Origin: Bartonella sp. AU18XJBT
GTDB lineage: Bacteria; Pseudomonadota; Alphaproteobacteria; Rhizobiales; Rhizobiaceae
Reading direction: 5' to 3'
NCBI RefSeq assembly: GCF_028618595.1
Contig: NZ_JAQITE010000001.1
Location: 1-64,000 of the forward strand
Length of the DNA: 64,000 bases
The notes under the pieces were generated by a model. It was not told where the DNA came from, did no database searches, and saw nothing but the letters and a program-made list of their open reading frames with translations. A program made the position numbers and the translations under genes. This document shows positions 1 to 9,770 of this stretch, piece after piece. How positions within the stretch are numbered: the stretch's first letter is position 1; each line of letters starts with the position of its first letter.

Positions 1-294
1 GTCAAAATCTATTTTGACAAAACCCGCATTTAATGCTAAAAAATAACCATAAAAACAACAAATTACCACGTATTCCTACCTAATCCAACCTCTTCCCACT
101 TAGTATAAAACCTACTGTCAAACTACAGTTATTGTAGCTGTATGTATGTAGCTTGCCAGCGGGTTTTGTATATTTTTCCACTCGGTTTTGTGCCAATTTA
201 TTTTTTCTCAAAGTTTTTCTAAGATTCGTAATTTCTTGTGAAGCATCTATTGGATTGGGGGGCTTAGATCATAAGATAACAATTTTTAACCTAG
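1..294. other. Intergenic, no gene seen
   Basis: No convincing coding frame is visible on either strand in this AT-rich stretch. The first 18 bases form a small inverted repeat (GTCAAAA, 4-nt loop, TTTTGAC), which could be the end of a terminator for a gene lying outside the window. Nothing else can be supported. Confidence 0.4.
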
Positions 295-578
295 ATGGAT
301 TTTTCTGAAAAGTTACCGTTGTCTATTAGGTCGTTAAAGCCGTGTAAAATAAGCTTGAAAAGCGAGATGGACAATTCCCATTGGTTCATGACGTTGCTTG
401 GCAACAATAACTTTATTTCTTACCATCCCGAGAATAATTTTTCAGTATTGGCGGCGGATCTTTTGCTGCCTTTTTAAAAGAATTTGGTGTTACTTTTGAG
501 CTGACGGATTTTTTTACAGCCCCAGTATTAAAAGATCAATTTAAAATGATGAACAATGACAAGAAAAACAAATGTTAA
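295..578 (+). pseudogene. Decayed gene fragment upstream of GNAT gene
   Basis: A 60-codon frame from 295 stops at 477. A different frame, open from about 438 to a stop at 576-578, continues with protein-like composition (it contains FSIGGGSFAAFLKEFG and ends near KNKC). One frameshift around 433-441 would join the two into a protein of about 93 residues. Its end overlaps the ATG of the following acetyltransferase by a few bases, as in an operon. I do not recognise the family. It may be the 3' remnant of a longer gene or a chance pair of frames. Confidence 0.3.
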
Positions 579-1387
579 ACAAATCAAAAATTGACTTATC
601 ATTAGAGAATAATTTTTGCTCAAAAGTACGTTTTTTACCGAAATTATGCCCTAAAATGAAGGTTGTTGATTTTCCAAATGGAGTATCTTCTGTTAATTCA
701 ACATTTGCTTCAGACACATTCAATATTGTCTCTGCTAAAAATTTACAAGAAACTATACCTGTAGACCAAGCAAAATCTATAATCGATTCCTTTAATGCGC
801 AAAAACTGCCTTTAGCTTGGTGGGTTGGACCGCATTCGTCTCATTATAAAGTTGATGAAATTCTCTTATCTATGGGTTTAGAGCATGTTGAAACAGAGGT
901 AGGAATGGCAGCTTTAGCACAAAATATAGACTCACATGTTACTTCTATGCCGGATAACTTCAAAATCAAGGAAGTTGAATCACTTCAAGATTTTAGAGAT
1001 TACGGAAATGTTATGGCATCAGTATTCGAGCCTTTTGATGAAGAAGCGGTTATATTTTATGAAACAATAGGCCGTTGTTATAAAAAAGACTCTGATGTAG
1101 AGATGTTCGTTGGTTATATAAACAATAGTCCTGTAGCAATATGTTTTTGTATGAAAGCAGATGGTGTTGGTGGAGTGTATGATATTGTCACCAATCCAGA
1201 TTTTCAGAAAAGAGGTGTTGGGACATTAATGACAAAAATTGCTATTGAACATTTAAAAAGAAAGAAATGTCATGTTATTGGTATGCAAGCCTCTCACGAG
1301 GGAATTGGCATTTATAAAAAATTGGGTTTTATAAACTTTGGTGAATTCAAAGTTTATTCCAATAAACACATAATCATTGAGCAATGA
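572..1387 (+). CDS. GNAT family N-acetyltransferase
   Basis: A 271-residue protein with an acyl-CoA-binding GNAT fold in its C-terminal half. The motif A segment NPDFQKRGVGTLM (about residues 209-221) matches the Q/R-x-x-G-x-G/A pyrophosphate-binding loop, and YKKLGF near residue 250 is the usual motif B tail. The first 120 residues form an extra N-terminal region, as in two-domain GNAT proteins, so the substrate cannot be inferred. The start is the first ATG, preceded only by a weak purine-rich stretch. It stands alone between decayed fragments, which suggests an isolated or recently acquired gene. The family is secure; the function is unknown. Confidence 0.8.
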   Translation: MLNKSKIDLSLENNFCSKVRFLPKLCPKMKVVDFPNGVSSVNSTFASDTFNIVSAKNLQETIPVDQAKSIIDSFNAQKLPLAWWVGPHSSHYKVDEILLSMGLEHVETEVGMAALAQNIDSHVTSMPDNFKIKEVESLQDFRDYGNVMASVFEPFDEEAVIFYETIGRCYKKDSDVEMFVGYINNSPVAICFCMKADGVGGVYDIVTNPDFQKRGVGTLMTKIAIEHLKRKKCHVIGMQASHEGIGIYKKLGFINFGEFKVYSNKHIIIEQ

Positions 1388-1404
1388 ATTCTTTTCATCG
1401 ATAA

Positions 1405-1816
1405 ACGAACTTATTATTTTCAGCAAAACTCAAATACAGAAAACCAATCTATACAACCAAAAAAGTTTATCCAATCCCCTTTAATACTGATAGTGAAAAG
1501 CTAAAATCAGTTATTACAAATATAATTATTTCAAATGACGCACTCAAATTTTCTTACTTTTATAATTTTCAGGATCATTGTCTTAAAAAAGATATCTATC
1601 ACAGATCTAAGTTGAACAAGTGAAAATTTTATTTGATATGATTGATAATTTACTGTCTGTTACTGATAATTATAAAAAACTCGAAAAAGCAAATATTTAA
1701 AACTACAATTATATCATAGTTTGTTAGATGGTTAGTCTGTTAGTCAATTAATAGAAAAAATCTTCGCTTTATACAATAACCAAAGGAGCTTAAAAACCCT
1801 TTTAAAGGTCCTTTAA
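1405..1816 (+). pseudogene. Decayed coding sequence, family unknown
   Basis: After the acetyltransferase a frame is open from 1405 to a TGA at about 1621 with protein-like content (for example KLKYRKPIYTTKKVYPIPF). The sense then passes to another frame at 1620 (VKILFDMIDNLLSVTDNYKK, stop at 1698) and to a third at 1700 (KLQLYHSLLDG, an internal TAG at 1733, then SVSQLIEKIFALYNNQRS to a TAA at 1814). Two frameshifts and one nonsense codon would rebuild a product of about 135 residues. No start codon is evident, so this looks like the 3' part of a dead gene. I do not recognise the family. Confidence 0.4.
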
Positions 1817-3331
1817 AAATCCTTTATGTATATTGTTTTTTTATATCACAGTTGATGATAAGGAATCTCTCACGCTAATTGTATTATTTTTACACGAAAT
1901 AAACTGTTTTCACCTACTATTTAGAATAAATTAAGTTTTTGAGAATTCTGACACATTATTTGAAATGACAAAAGAAATTTTCCCTTGTACTTGTGCAAAC
2001 AGCGTGAACATCCTTTTATAAACCTCTTTCTTGAACAAATTCTTATCCAGAATAATCTTCAACACAAAAATAAATCAATAATTTGATTTATAAAGATAAT
2101 TTATCATTATTCATATTGAGCAAGCGTCTCAAATATCATAGGATTATCTCATTTCAAATCTCTATATATTAAATCACTCACAATCATCTGCTTACACATC
2201 ACGAGCGGAATTGACGTATCAATAAAATTCACTTGAAGAAATGAATTAAAGTTCTTCTTATGAATGCTCTAAAATACCAAAACTTATCGCAACATTGGGA
2301 GCTAAAAATAATATAGGGGACACCCCTTTCACCTTAAAAAGGTAAAAATGAAAGCATAATGGCTTTATACACTTCATAGAGGTTTTAGAACATTCACGGA
2401 CGTTATTATAAAATGGATGTGACACACCTTAAAATAAACATGTGAATTAACAATATAAGTGCATTCTCCTTGAAGCATACTATTTTACATGAGGAACATA
2501 ACTTCAATCAACGTAAAATAAGGTGTTGAACAGTCATAGCACACAATAAAATCAGATCAGTTTAAATACTTAATAATGAAATCCGTTAAATGACAGAATA
2601 AAAATTCAAGTTTGAAAAGATTAAACCACACGCTACAGGTCTATTGAAACTCCGATTGTGCAATCGACTACCTTCTCGCTAGAACTAAGTCACTATAAAT
2701 ATAAAAACCTTAAAACCCGCTCTAAATCCGTAAAAGTTTCTAGATCTTGCTGCATTAAATGTTGAAACTCCTCATGAGTGCTCATCTGAAACGCCAATAA
2801 TTCCATAAAGCAGTTCCATAAAAAGAAGATAATGACGTTGTAATATCCGAAAAAATTCACCTCATCACCTAAAAGATCATTGATAACTCCATCAGGACGT
2901 ATCAATTACCATTTAGAAAACCCTACCCATGCCGACAAAAACTCTGTAAATGTTAGATATATTCAATAATTTTGATAACGATTTTGGCTCATCCTGTTTT
3001 GCTACCAATGTAAGAAACAGCAAATATAGTGGGATCAGCCAGCTTCAATATCACTTTGTAAAAGGTCTTTCCTTCTATCCTTTTTGCTATCAAATCCTGA
3101 TTTACAATTCCTTTCTCTCCTTTTTATACTCAAAATTGCCTCTGAAACAGGATAGATTAATCGTAAAAAATATATAAAAGAAATAGATTATAACATTTTT
3201 TTCTCATCCTTCTTAATACAAAATAACTGTTAAGCTACAATGCGCTAACATTTATCAGTCATAAGTCCAAAGTAGCATGTAATAACGAAACAAATTCATA
3301 GAGTGAAGATTTTTCACAATCAATTATTGTA
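1817..3331. other. Long non-coding spacer with repeat copy A
   Basis: About 1.5 kb without a supportable gene. It contains one diverged copy of the dispersed repeat described separately (about 2080-2430). Two 70-75 codon frames (2693-2905 minus, 2950-3177 plus) have no recognisable motif or ribosome binding site and are not called. The rest is AT-rich and looks like decayed sequence. Confidence 0.5.
2080..2430 (+). repeat. Dispersed intergenic repeat, copy A
   Basis: This is a diverged copy of a family seen at least seven times in the window. Shared blocks are the leading TTTGATTTATAAAGATAA, then GGATTATCTCATTTCAAATC (compare AAGATTCTCTCATTTCAAAT in other copies), then ACATCACGAGCGG (compare ACATTACAAGCGG), and GCAACATTGGGAGCTAAAAA. 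The end is set by similarity with copies C and F and is approximate. Confidence 0.6.
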
Positions 3332-4186
3332 TTAATCTTTCCATAATGCGTAAAAATGATGAAGCGGCCCTCGCCCTTTCCCTACTTTTAAAGCATTTGA
3401 GGCAGTTAAAGCGCCATGCAAATAATCTTTTGCTTGTTTAACAGCGCAATCCAAAGGTTGGGTAGGTAACAAAGCTGCAATAGCGGCAGAAATGGTACAC
3501 CCTGTCCCGTGATCATGAGTGGTTGAAAGACGAGAAGCTTCAAGTATAATAAGGTTTTCACGATCACAATAAAGATCTGGACTAGAATAATCGTAATTTT
3601 CTGTACTATTCTTGGTAAGCGTATTCAAATGTCCCCCTTTTAACAGAACTGCATGACACCCTAGCGCCAAGAATCGTGGAGCATATTGATACATAGTCTC
3701 TAAAGACCATTGCACTTCACCTCCCAATAACAGTGCAGCTTCAGGCAAATTTGGCGTGATCAAAGTTGACATCGGCACAAGAACATCACGCATAATTTCA
3801 ATTGCATCAGACTTTAAAAGAACATCAGCACTTTTTGCAACCATAACCGGATCAAAAACAATGGAACGCGCTTTATGATAAGTAAGACGTTCTGCAATAA
3901 CCTGTGCAATCTGAGCATTTGCAACCATACCAATTTTAACGGCATCAACATGGATATCCTCAAAAACAGAATCAATTTGATCTGCCACAAAAGAAGCATC
4001 TAATGCCTGAAAAGAACGCACACCCTGAGTATTTTGTGCAACAACAGCTGTAACCACACTCATACCATAAGTTTTCATAGCTGAAAAAACCTTCAAATCC
4101 GCCTGCATTCCAGCGCCACCAGAAGGATCTGTTCCCGCAATAGATAAAATCCGTGGAATAAAAAGTTTATCTTTTTGTAATTCCAT
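3332..4186 (-). CDS. thiD: Hydroxymethylpyrimidine/phosphomethylpyrimidine kinase
   Basis: ThiD phosphorylates HMP and HMP-phosphate to HMP-diphosphate, the pyrimidine half of thiamine diphosphate, in the cytosol. The 284-residue protein has the ribokinase-like signature GTDPSGGAGMQADLK near the N-terminus and DHGTGCTISAAIAALL near residue 230, the anion hole with its catalytic Asp/Gly-Cys region. Length matches the family. I chose the ATG at 4186, with AAGGA and GAGG upstream, over the in-frame TTG one codon earlier. It stands alone, divergent from plsC across 130 bp. No other thiamine gene and no obvious TPP riboswitch is visible next to it. Confidence 0.93.
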   Translation of the reverse strand: MELQKDKLFIPRILSIAGTDPSGGAGMQADLKVFSAMKTYGMSVVTAVVAQNTQGVRSFQALDASFVADQIDSVFEDIHVDAVKIGMVANAQIAQVIAERLTYHKARSIVFDPVMVAKSADVLLKSDAIEIMRDVLVPMSTLITPNLPEAALLLGGEVQWSLETMYQYAPRFLALGCHAVLLKGGHLNTLTKNSTENYDYSSPDLYCDRENLIILEASRLSTTHDHGTGCTISAAIAALLPTQPLDCAVKQAKDYLHGALTASNALKVGKGRGPLHHFYALWKD

Positions 4187-4315
4187 CAACCTCGTTCCTT
4201 CTGTTTTTAAATATCGGAAAATGAGTTACCGAAAAAATAGATGCTTGAAAAAACATAAAGAAGATGTTTTCTCATGTGAATTATATTATATACGAAGTCT
4301 TCTTATAGATATAAA

Positions 4316-5122
4316 ATGGAAAATGTAGTGCTTATCCTTCGTTCTATTCTTTTTACGTTCGCTTTTTATACAACGACTTTCATACAAATGATTCTTTACG
4401 CTCCCGTTTATTTTTTAATGCCCCGCAAAAAGGCATGGATTGTCCCTAAAACATGGGCGCGCGTTACACTCTTTTTGCAAAAATACATCGCAGGTACAAG
4501 TTATGAAATTGAGGGTTTAGAAAATCTTCCCAAAGGCGCCTATATCATTGCTCCAAAGCATCAATCGGCTTGGGAAACTTTCAGTCTTGTTCCCTATTTA
4601 GATGATCCCACTCTCATTTTAAAACGTGAATTGATGTGGATTCCATTGTTTGGCTGGTATATGGCAAAAACACAAATTATCCCCATTAACCGCACAACGC
4701 CTATCAAGTCCTTAAAAATGATTATACAAAAAGCAAAAGAGAAAGTAAAACAAGGGCGCCAAATCTTAATTTTTCCCGAAGGAACACGCCGACAACCCGG
4801 TCAAGAACCAGATTATAAGTCAGGAATTGTCGCGCTCTATCATGAATTAGGGCTTCAAGTTGTGCCTATTGCACACAATGCGGGTTTATATTGGCCACGC
4901 AATAATTTTCGCCGCTATCCCGGAACAATTCGTGTCCGTATTCTTCCCCCGATAGAGGCTGGTTTAAGCAAACATGATTTTCTAGATCAACTTGTCCAAA
5001 AAACTGAAAAAGCGTGTGATGAACTGCTTCTCTTAGCAGCTCAAGATCCTACCCCTCCCCCTATGCCACCATACGCTGTTCAGAAACTTCAAAAACTAAA
5101 TCATCATGAAACAATGCACTAA
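4316..5122 (+). CDS. plsC: 1-acyl-sn-glycerol-3-phosphate acyltransferase
   Basis: The enzyme acylates lysophosphatidic acid to phosphatidic acid at the inner membrane in phospholipid synthesis. The 268-residue protein has an N-terminal hydrophobic segment (about residues 8-35), then the acyltransferase block I KHQSAWETF, an H-x4-E variant of H-x4-D common in proteobacterial homologues, and block III FPEGTRRQPG. Block IV is seen as VPIAHNAG. It is transcribed divergently from thiD, and the next 700 bp contain no gene, so it is probably monocistronic. The family is secure. Confidence 0.92.
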   Translation: MENVVLILRSILFTFAFYTTTFIQMILYAPVYFLMPRKKAWIVPKTWARVTLFLQKYIAGTSYEIEGLENLPKGAYIIAPKHQSAWETFSLVPYLDDPTLILKRELMWIPLFGWYMAKTQIIPINRTTPIKSLKMIIQKAKEKVKQGRQILIFPEGTRRQPGQEPDYKSGIVALYHELGLQVVPIAHNAGLYWPRNNFRRYPGTIRVRILPPIEAGLSKHDFLDQLVQKTEKACDELLLLAAQDPTPPPMPPYAVQKLQKLNHHETMH

Positions 5123-5825
5123 TTGGTCAGAATAACGTATCACTTTGTATATTGAATGCAGCATATGGAAAAAAAATATAAGAAAGATACTTCAAACTTT
5201 CTAATTCAAAATTATAAAACACATGTACATTACAAGAAATGATCAATGTGTGAATTTTTTTTTGAGAAATAATTCCTTCTCTCTTTAAAATCATTTAAAA
5301 AACATACATCACATTGATTTACAATGATATTTTATAGCCATTCAACTTGAATGGGAATCCTGAATACCGTAAGATTCTCTCATTTCAAATCTATTTGATG
5401 TTGAATCAATTAGAATCATTTGCTTGCACATTACAAGCGGGGATACCTCGAGTGAATAAAATGATACAAGAAAAGATTAAAATTTTTTTTACGAACCGTC
5501 TCAATCTCAAGTGCCCAGAGCTATCCTCACAGGAGGTCAAGAAAAATGTATGATTATGCCGATTCATTCCTTCCTGAGAAACATAAATCCCCCCAAATAT
5601 CTGAAATCTTGTACAATCTTCATTATTTAAAAAGTATTTCTTGAGATACTTAAGTCATCAAACCAAATTCAAGGGGAAAATTAAAGATGAGTATTGGTTT
5701 TTATCTCCGAGACACAACGGATACAGTAATTAACCATCTTTCCTTCCTAACCTAGACTTAAAAGCTTTGTGTGCTACATTAAAACAATTCTAAATAACGA
5801 ATAAGAGGGAACTAGATTTAAATTA
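5123..5825. other. Intergenic spacer with repeat copy B
   Basis: This 703-bp gap holds copy B of the dispersed repeat (about 5311-5560) and otherwise AT-rich sequence. A 68-codon frame at 5347-5553 lies wholly inside the repeat and is treated as part of it, not as a gene. Confidence 0.5.
5311..5560 (+). repeat. Dispersed intergenic repeat, copy B
   Basis: This copy begins with ATTGATTTACAATGATA and carries the family core TGAATACCGTAAGATTCTCT followed by CATTTCAAATC, then TTGAATCAATTAGAATCATT and TGCTTGCACATTACAAGCGG. It includes a frame reading MLNQLESFACTLQAGI, which is shared with copy D (MLNQLELFACTLRARI). The two copies may therefore preserve part of an ancestral small ORF. It continues through ACCGTCTCAA, also shared with copy D. 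Confidence 0.75.
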
Positions 5826-6923
5826 ATGCAACGTCTCTTCTATAATTTATTTTTTTCTTTCATTTTGATTTTATCCAGCGCTGTTGCTCAAGCACAGCCT
5901 TTTATTTCTGTTGATGTTACAACGGGGCATATCTTAAAACATAATCAAGCTTTTGAGCGTTGGTATCCTGCTTCCTTGACAAAGTTAATGACCGCTTATG
6001 TTATTTTTCGTGCCATGAGCCGAGGAGAAATTTCACCAAACAAACATATCACCATTAGCGAATACGCCGCAAAAGCTCCCTCATATCGTTCAGGCTATAA
6101 AGCTGGTTCTGTACTCACACTTGATACAGCTTTAAGTATCACCATGGTTAAATCAACCAATGATTTGGCCATTGCCATGAGTGAAGCCGTTGCAGGCTCA
6201 CAGAAAGATTTTGTACGTAAAATGAATAGCGAAGCTAAACGTTTAGGCATGTTTGGCACCCATTTTGCGAACGCAAGTGGTTTGCCAGACCCTCAAAACT
6301 ACTCCACAGCACGCGATATTGCTCTCTTAGCTGTTCAGATACGTCGAGAATTTCCACAATATGCTCATTATTTTTCTATTCCAGCCATTGATTTTGGTAA
6401 TAATCGAAAAATCCAGCATAACTCAAACAACCTCATTGGCCGTTTTTATGGAATAGACGGAATGAAAACAGGCTTTATTTGTGCCTCTGGTTTTAATCTT
6501 GTTGCCTCAGCCACCCGCAATAAACGTACAATTATTGCTGTCATTCTGGGTGCTAACAACATAAGTGAAAGAGAAGAAAAAGCTGCACAACTTCTTGAAA
6601 CAGGATTTTTGCATCAAGGAAGCCCCCAATTAACACTAGCAACATTAAAACCCTATGGGAGAAACATAACACAAGCCAACAATATGAGGCAACAAACATG
6701 CACACCTGAAGCCATAAAAATGCATGCAAATTCATATGATGATCAAGGAAATATTATTCTCACCTCACCTTTTATCACTGCTCCACCTTCTTTTTCTCAT
6801 CCTTTATCAGTACACCTCATTCATACGCCACAAACACCTAAAATAACAGTAAAACCACTAAGAAAACCCTATATTCCGTATAAAAGGCACGCAAACCATT
6901 CTATAAAAAGCCATAAATCATAA
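5826..6923 (+). CDS. D-alanyl-D-alanine carboxypeptidase (PBP5/6 family)
   Basis: This is a periplasmic serine peptidase of family S11 that trims the terminal D-Ala of peptidoglycan pentapeptides. The 365-residue protein has a signal peptide (residues 1-23, ending AQAQ) and the three penicillin-binding motifs in order: SLTK (S50-x-x-K53), STN (S110-x-N112) and KTG (214-216). After the catalytic domain there is a basic, proline-rich C-terminal tail of about 100 residues instead of a clear PBP5 C-terminal beta domain. It is similar to the DacF/DacC annotations of Rhizobiales. It is monocistronic, flanked by repeat copies B and C. Confidence 0.9.
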   Translation: MQRLFYNLFFSFILILSSAVAQAQPFISVDVTTGHILKHNQAFERWYPASLTKLMTAYVIFRAMSRGEISPNKHITISEYAAKAPSYRSGYKAGSVLTLDTALSITMVKSTNDLAIAMSEAVAGSQKDFVRKMNSEAKRLGMFGTHFANASGLPDPQNYSTARDIALLAVQIRREFPQYAHYFSIPAIDFGNNRKIQHNSNNLIGRFYGIDGMKTGFICASGFNLVASATRNKRTIIAVILGANNISEREEKAAQLLETGFLHQGSPQLTLATLKPYGRNITQANNMRQQTCTPEAIKMHANSYDDQGNIILTSPFITAPPSFSHPLSVHLIHTPQTPKITVKPLRKPYIPYKRHANHSIKSHKS

Positions 6924-6940
6924 TCTACAATTAATTATAA

Positions 6941-7305
6941 TGCTTTGATTTATAATGATAAATTAATTATTTTGTACCTTATGTCAGCACCACAAGTATG
7001 TAAGATTCTCTCATTTCAAATCTGTATTTGTTGAATCAATAAACACCAGTCTCTTGCGCGCCACAAGGTGGATGAACATGTAGATAAAATAATTAAAACA
7101 AAGAATAAAAATTCTTCCTATAAGTCCTTTCAAGAACCAAGAATTATCATAACATTGACGCTAAAAAGTGTATGATATACCCACGTGCACTTAACCTTAT
7201 AAGCGTAAAGATAGTAATACAATGGATTATAGGAGATTGACCATTATATCCCTCGCGGATACCATTATAAATTGGTGAGACGTACTGAGATATGTTTTTT
7301 TAAAC
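6941..7305 (+). repeat. Dispersed intergenic repeat, copy C
   Basis: This copy starts at TTTGATTTATAATGATAAAT and carries TAAGATTCTCTCATTTCAAA, TGTTGAATCAAT, ATAACATTGACGCTAAAAAG and a 3' block (ACCATTATAAATTGGTGAGA) that is also seen in copies A and F. It fills nearly the whole gap between the carboxypeptidase and cobW genes and ends about 15 bp before the cobW start, so the cobW promoter would have to lie inside or at the end of the repeat. Confidence 0.7.
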
Positions 7306-7318
7306 AAAACTACGGTTG

Positions 7319-8389
7319 ATGATTAATATGAAAATAAAGCGCATCCCTCTCACGCTTATTACTGGTTTTTTAGGCTCTGGCAAAACAACTTTGCTTAACC
7401 GTATGCTACAAGACCCTCTTTTAACAGAATGTGCTGTTATTATCAATGAATTCGGCGAAATCAGTATTGATCACCTTCTAGTTGAAAAAACGACAGAAGG
7501 AATTATTGAGCTTGCCAATGGTTGCTTATGCTGCAATTTACGTAGTGATCTCATCGATACATTAATTGATTTAATAAATCGCGTTCAGACAGGACAGATC
7601 AAACAACTCCATCATATTATCATTGAAACCACAGGGATGGCTGATCCCGCCCCTATTTTACAAATACTTTTAAGCCACCCGTTATTTATTCAAACATTGT
7701 CCATAAATGCTGTCCTTGTAACATTTGATACATTAAGCACACTTTCCATATGTGAGCGCTATCCTGAAATATATAAACAATTAATATTTGCTGATAAAAT
7801 TATTTTCACCAAAACAGATCTTAGAGATCCACAAACGCTTTCAGATACACTCCTTAACACACTTAAAACAATGAATCCTACAGCACAAATCATTGACGCC
7901 CATTCTGAAGGTTTCTATGCAAATATGTTAATAAATAACACATTCTGGGATGAAAAAGTAGAAAATACAAAACTTAAACAAAATCTTACGACCACCCCAC
8001 ATGATCATACTCCTCATAAAACCATTCGTACCTTTTCACTCAACTGTGAGGGTCCTGTTGATTACGCCACAATTGAAGCTTTTTTAGATATCCTACAAGA
8101 GCGTTATGGTACAAAACTATTACGTATTAAAGCAATTATCGCATTGCGTGATGACCCTTGTCGCCCACTTGTATTACATGGCGTACAAACATTTTTTCAT
8201 GCTCCCATAAGATTACCAGCATGGACAAAAGGAATAAAACAAACACGTTTTGTCATCATTGCCGATGGTGTTGAAAAAGAAGCAATACAAAAGCTCCTCA
8301 ATGCTTTTTTTAATAAACCAGCAATAGATACTGCAGACAAAACAGCTCTCTTAGAAAATCCTCTAGTCATTCCAGGAATGAAATTTTAA
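7319..8389 (+). CDS. CobW/COG0523 family GTP-dependent metallochaperone
   Basis: A G3E-family P-loop GTPase of the CobW/YeiR/ZigA type, thought to insert metal (often zinc) into client proteins in the cytosol. It shows the Walker A loop GFLGSGKTT (about residues 17-25), the diagnostic metal-binding CxCC in NGCLCC, the switch segment IETTGMADP, and the TKTD guanine motif. A His-rich linker (PHDHTPH) precedes the C-terminal CobW_C domain, as in zinc-linked members. The first ATG is at 7319; an ATG at 7328 is an equally good start. No Zur box could be assigned. It is flanked upstream by repeat copy C and downstream by copy D. Confidence 0.88.
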   Translation: MINMKIKRIPLTLITGFLGSGKTTLLNRMLQDPLLTECAVIINEFGEISIDHLLVEKTTEGIIELANGCLCCNLRSDLIDTLIDLINRVQTGQIKQLHHIIIETTGMADPAPILQILLSHPLFIQTLSINAVLVTFDTLSTLSICERYPEIYKQLIFADKIIFTKTDLRDPQTLSDTLLNTLKTMNPTAQIIDAHSEGFYANMLINNTFWDEKVENTKLKQNLTTTPHDHTPHKTIRTFSLNCEGPVDYATIEAFLDILQERYGTKLLRIKAIIALRDDPCRPLVLHGVQTFFHAPIRLPAWTKGIKQTRFVIIADGVEKEAIQKLLNAFFNKPAIDTADKTALLENPLVIPGMKF

Positions 8390-8399
8390 TTTTTTCTCC

Positions 8400-8725
8400 C
8401 CTTCAATGATACAACATTAAATTCATTGGCACCACCATCTTTATGCTTTTAAAGGAGTAAACCGGCACCATCACACACTTTGCTAATTCCCAATGTTGAA
8501 ACAAAAAGCTCTTGGCACTTGAGACGGTACGTAAAAAGCATATTAGTCTTTTCTTGCACCGTTTCACCCACACAGCTATCCTCGCTCGTAATGTACAAGC
8601 AAATAATTCTAATTGATTCAACATAGAACAGCTTTGAAATGAGAGAATCCTACGATATTCAGAATTCTAATTCAAGTCGAACAACGCTAAAATAGCATTA
8701 TAAATCAATATGTTATAATTTTATA
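8400..8725 (-). repeat. Dispersed intergenic repeat, copy D
   Basis: Read on the minus strand it begins at TTGATTTATAATGCTATTTT, followed by TGAATATCGTAGGATTCTCT, CATTTCAAAG, TTGAATCAATTAGAATTATT and TGCTTGTACATTACGAGCG. A 73-codon frame (8403-8624 minus, starting MLNQLELFACTLRAR) lies within it and is similar to the frame in copy B. This is the best preserved ORF-like copy, but no ribosome binding site or known domain is evident. Confidence 0.7.
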
Positions 8726-8809
8726 AAACCTTTCATAAATATTCTTATTCAAGTTTATTCACATAATGGAATAAAAAATAAGAAAATACATATTTTTAAC
8801 AATGCTTTC

Positions 8810-8920
8810 CACACCATAATGCCTCCCATAAAATTATTCGTACCTTTTCACTGGACGGCAAAATTCCCATAGACTACCACAATTGAAACTTTTTAGCTTT
8901 CTTACAAAACCGCATGACGC
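8810..8920 (+). pseudogene. Partial duplicate of the cobW-like gene
   Basis: This segment resembles the interior of the neighbouring CobW gene (about 7996-8115). Shared blocks include ATTCGTACCTTTTCACT and CACAATTGAA with matching spacing (compare CTACCACAATTGAAACTTTTT with the parent GCCACAATTGAAGCTTTTTT). It corresponds to the parent's His-rich linker and the start of CobW_C. Reading-frame damage shows that it is not expressed as a protein. It is probably the remains of a tandem paralogue or partial duplication. Confidence 0.55.
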
Positions 8921-9309
8921 AAAATAACCACGTAGTAAAACACTCCAGCGCTAACATATTACCTTTATTTGTAAAATAATCGCCCTCACACAAAATAGAA
9001 CATCATTGTATCACGAATTCACGCATTCGTTTAAAAACACCGTCTCTCAATACGCATCATCCCTATTTCAAGACGCTACCCATAAATAATATAATACAAA
9101 ATTCTCCATGAAATATATGAGCCCCATTCCTCATCTTTACTTTATAAATGTGCAAGCTGGTAGCCTCATATTTTTTCAAGTTAAAAATATTTTGGAAAAC
9201 TTGGTACTTTAGAGTACTCATGAAAACTATCTGTATTCCTTTCTTTAAGAGTTTTATTCACATACCAATCCAATTTTATGGCGTACAAAAAATGGTTTCG
9301 ATTAATTCA

Positions 9310-9405
9310 TCATAAACAGATTTTAAGATAAAAGAATCTGATGATATTGAGTCCCTCAATTCAAATTGTAAAATGATAAATTATTACAAATCAAATTGTT
9401 ATGGT
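9310..9405 (-). repeat. Dispersed intergenic repeat, copy E (degenerate)
   Basis: On the minus strand it reads TTTGATTTGTAATAATTTATC, then TTTGAATTGAGGGACTCAATATCATCAGATTCTTTTATC, matching the start and core of the family at lower identity. Only the first 100 bp can be aligned by eye. Confidence 0.4.
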
Positions 9406-9770
9406 AAAATTTTAATATCCATCAACCTGTAATCAAATTGTTTTCTCTCTAAATGTGCTTCATCTGCAAACCACTTCATGTGACTTATTTCACAAACAGA
9501 TTGGACAAATTCTTGGCTCTAAAATAGTCTGCTCAACTCTATGATTTACTCCAGCTAATTGAAATCAAAATCCCTGTTGAGGCAAAAAACCAAAATCAGA
9601 CAGAGGCAATATCGCATTTTAAAATATGTGAATGTATCTTATATAACAGCGACAAGATAATATTTTACAGCATGAAAGAATAAAACTCTTTGAAAGAAAT
9701 AAAAAGAGAGGTACATTTTATGTTAACTTACTCTTCACTAAAAACGAAGATTGGCACCAGTACTGATGTG

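Noticed and set aside
2693-3177. Two small frames, 2693-2905 minus and 2950-3177 plus
   Set aside because: They have no ribosome binding site, motif or compositional sign of coding. A minus-strand stretch at about 2959-3120 also reads for 40 codons (for example NQDLIAKRIEGKTFY) but has no start and no known family, so it is at most another remnant.
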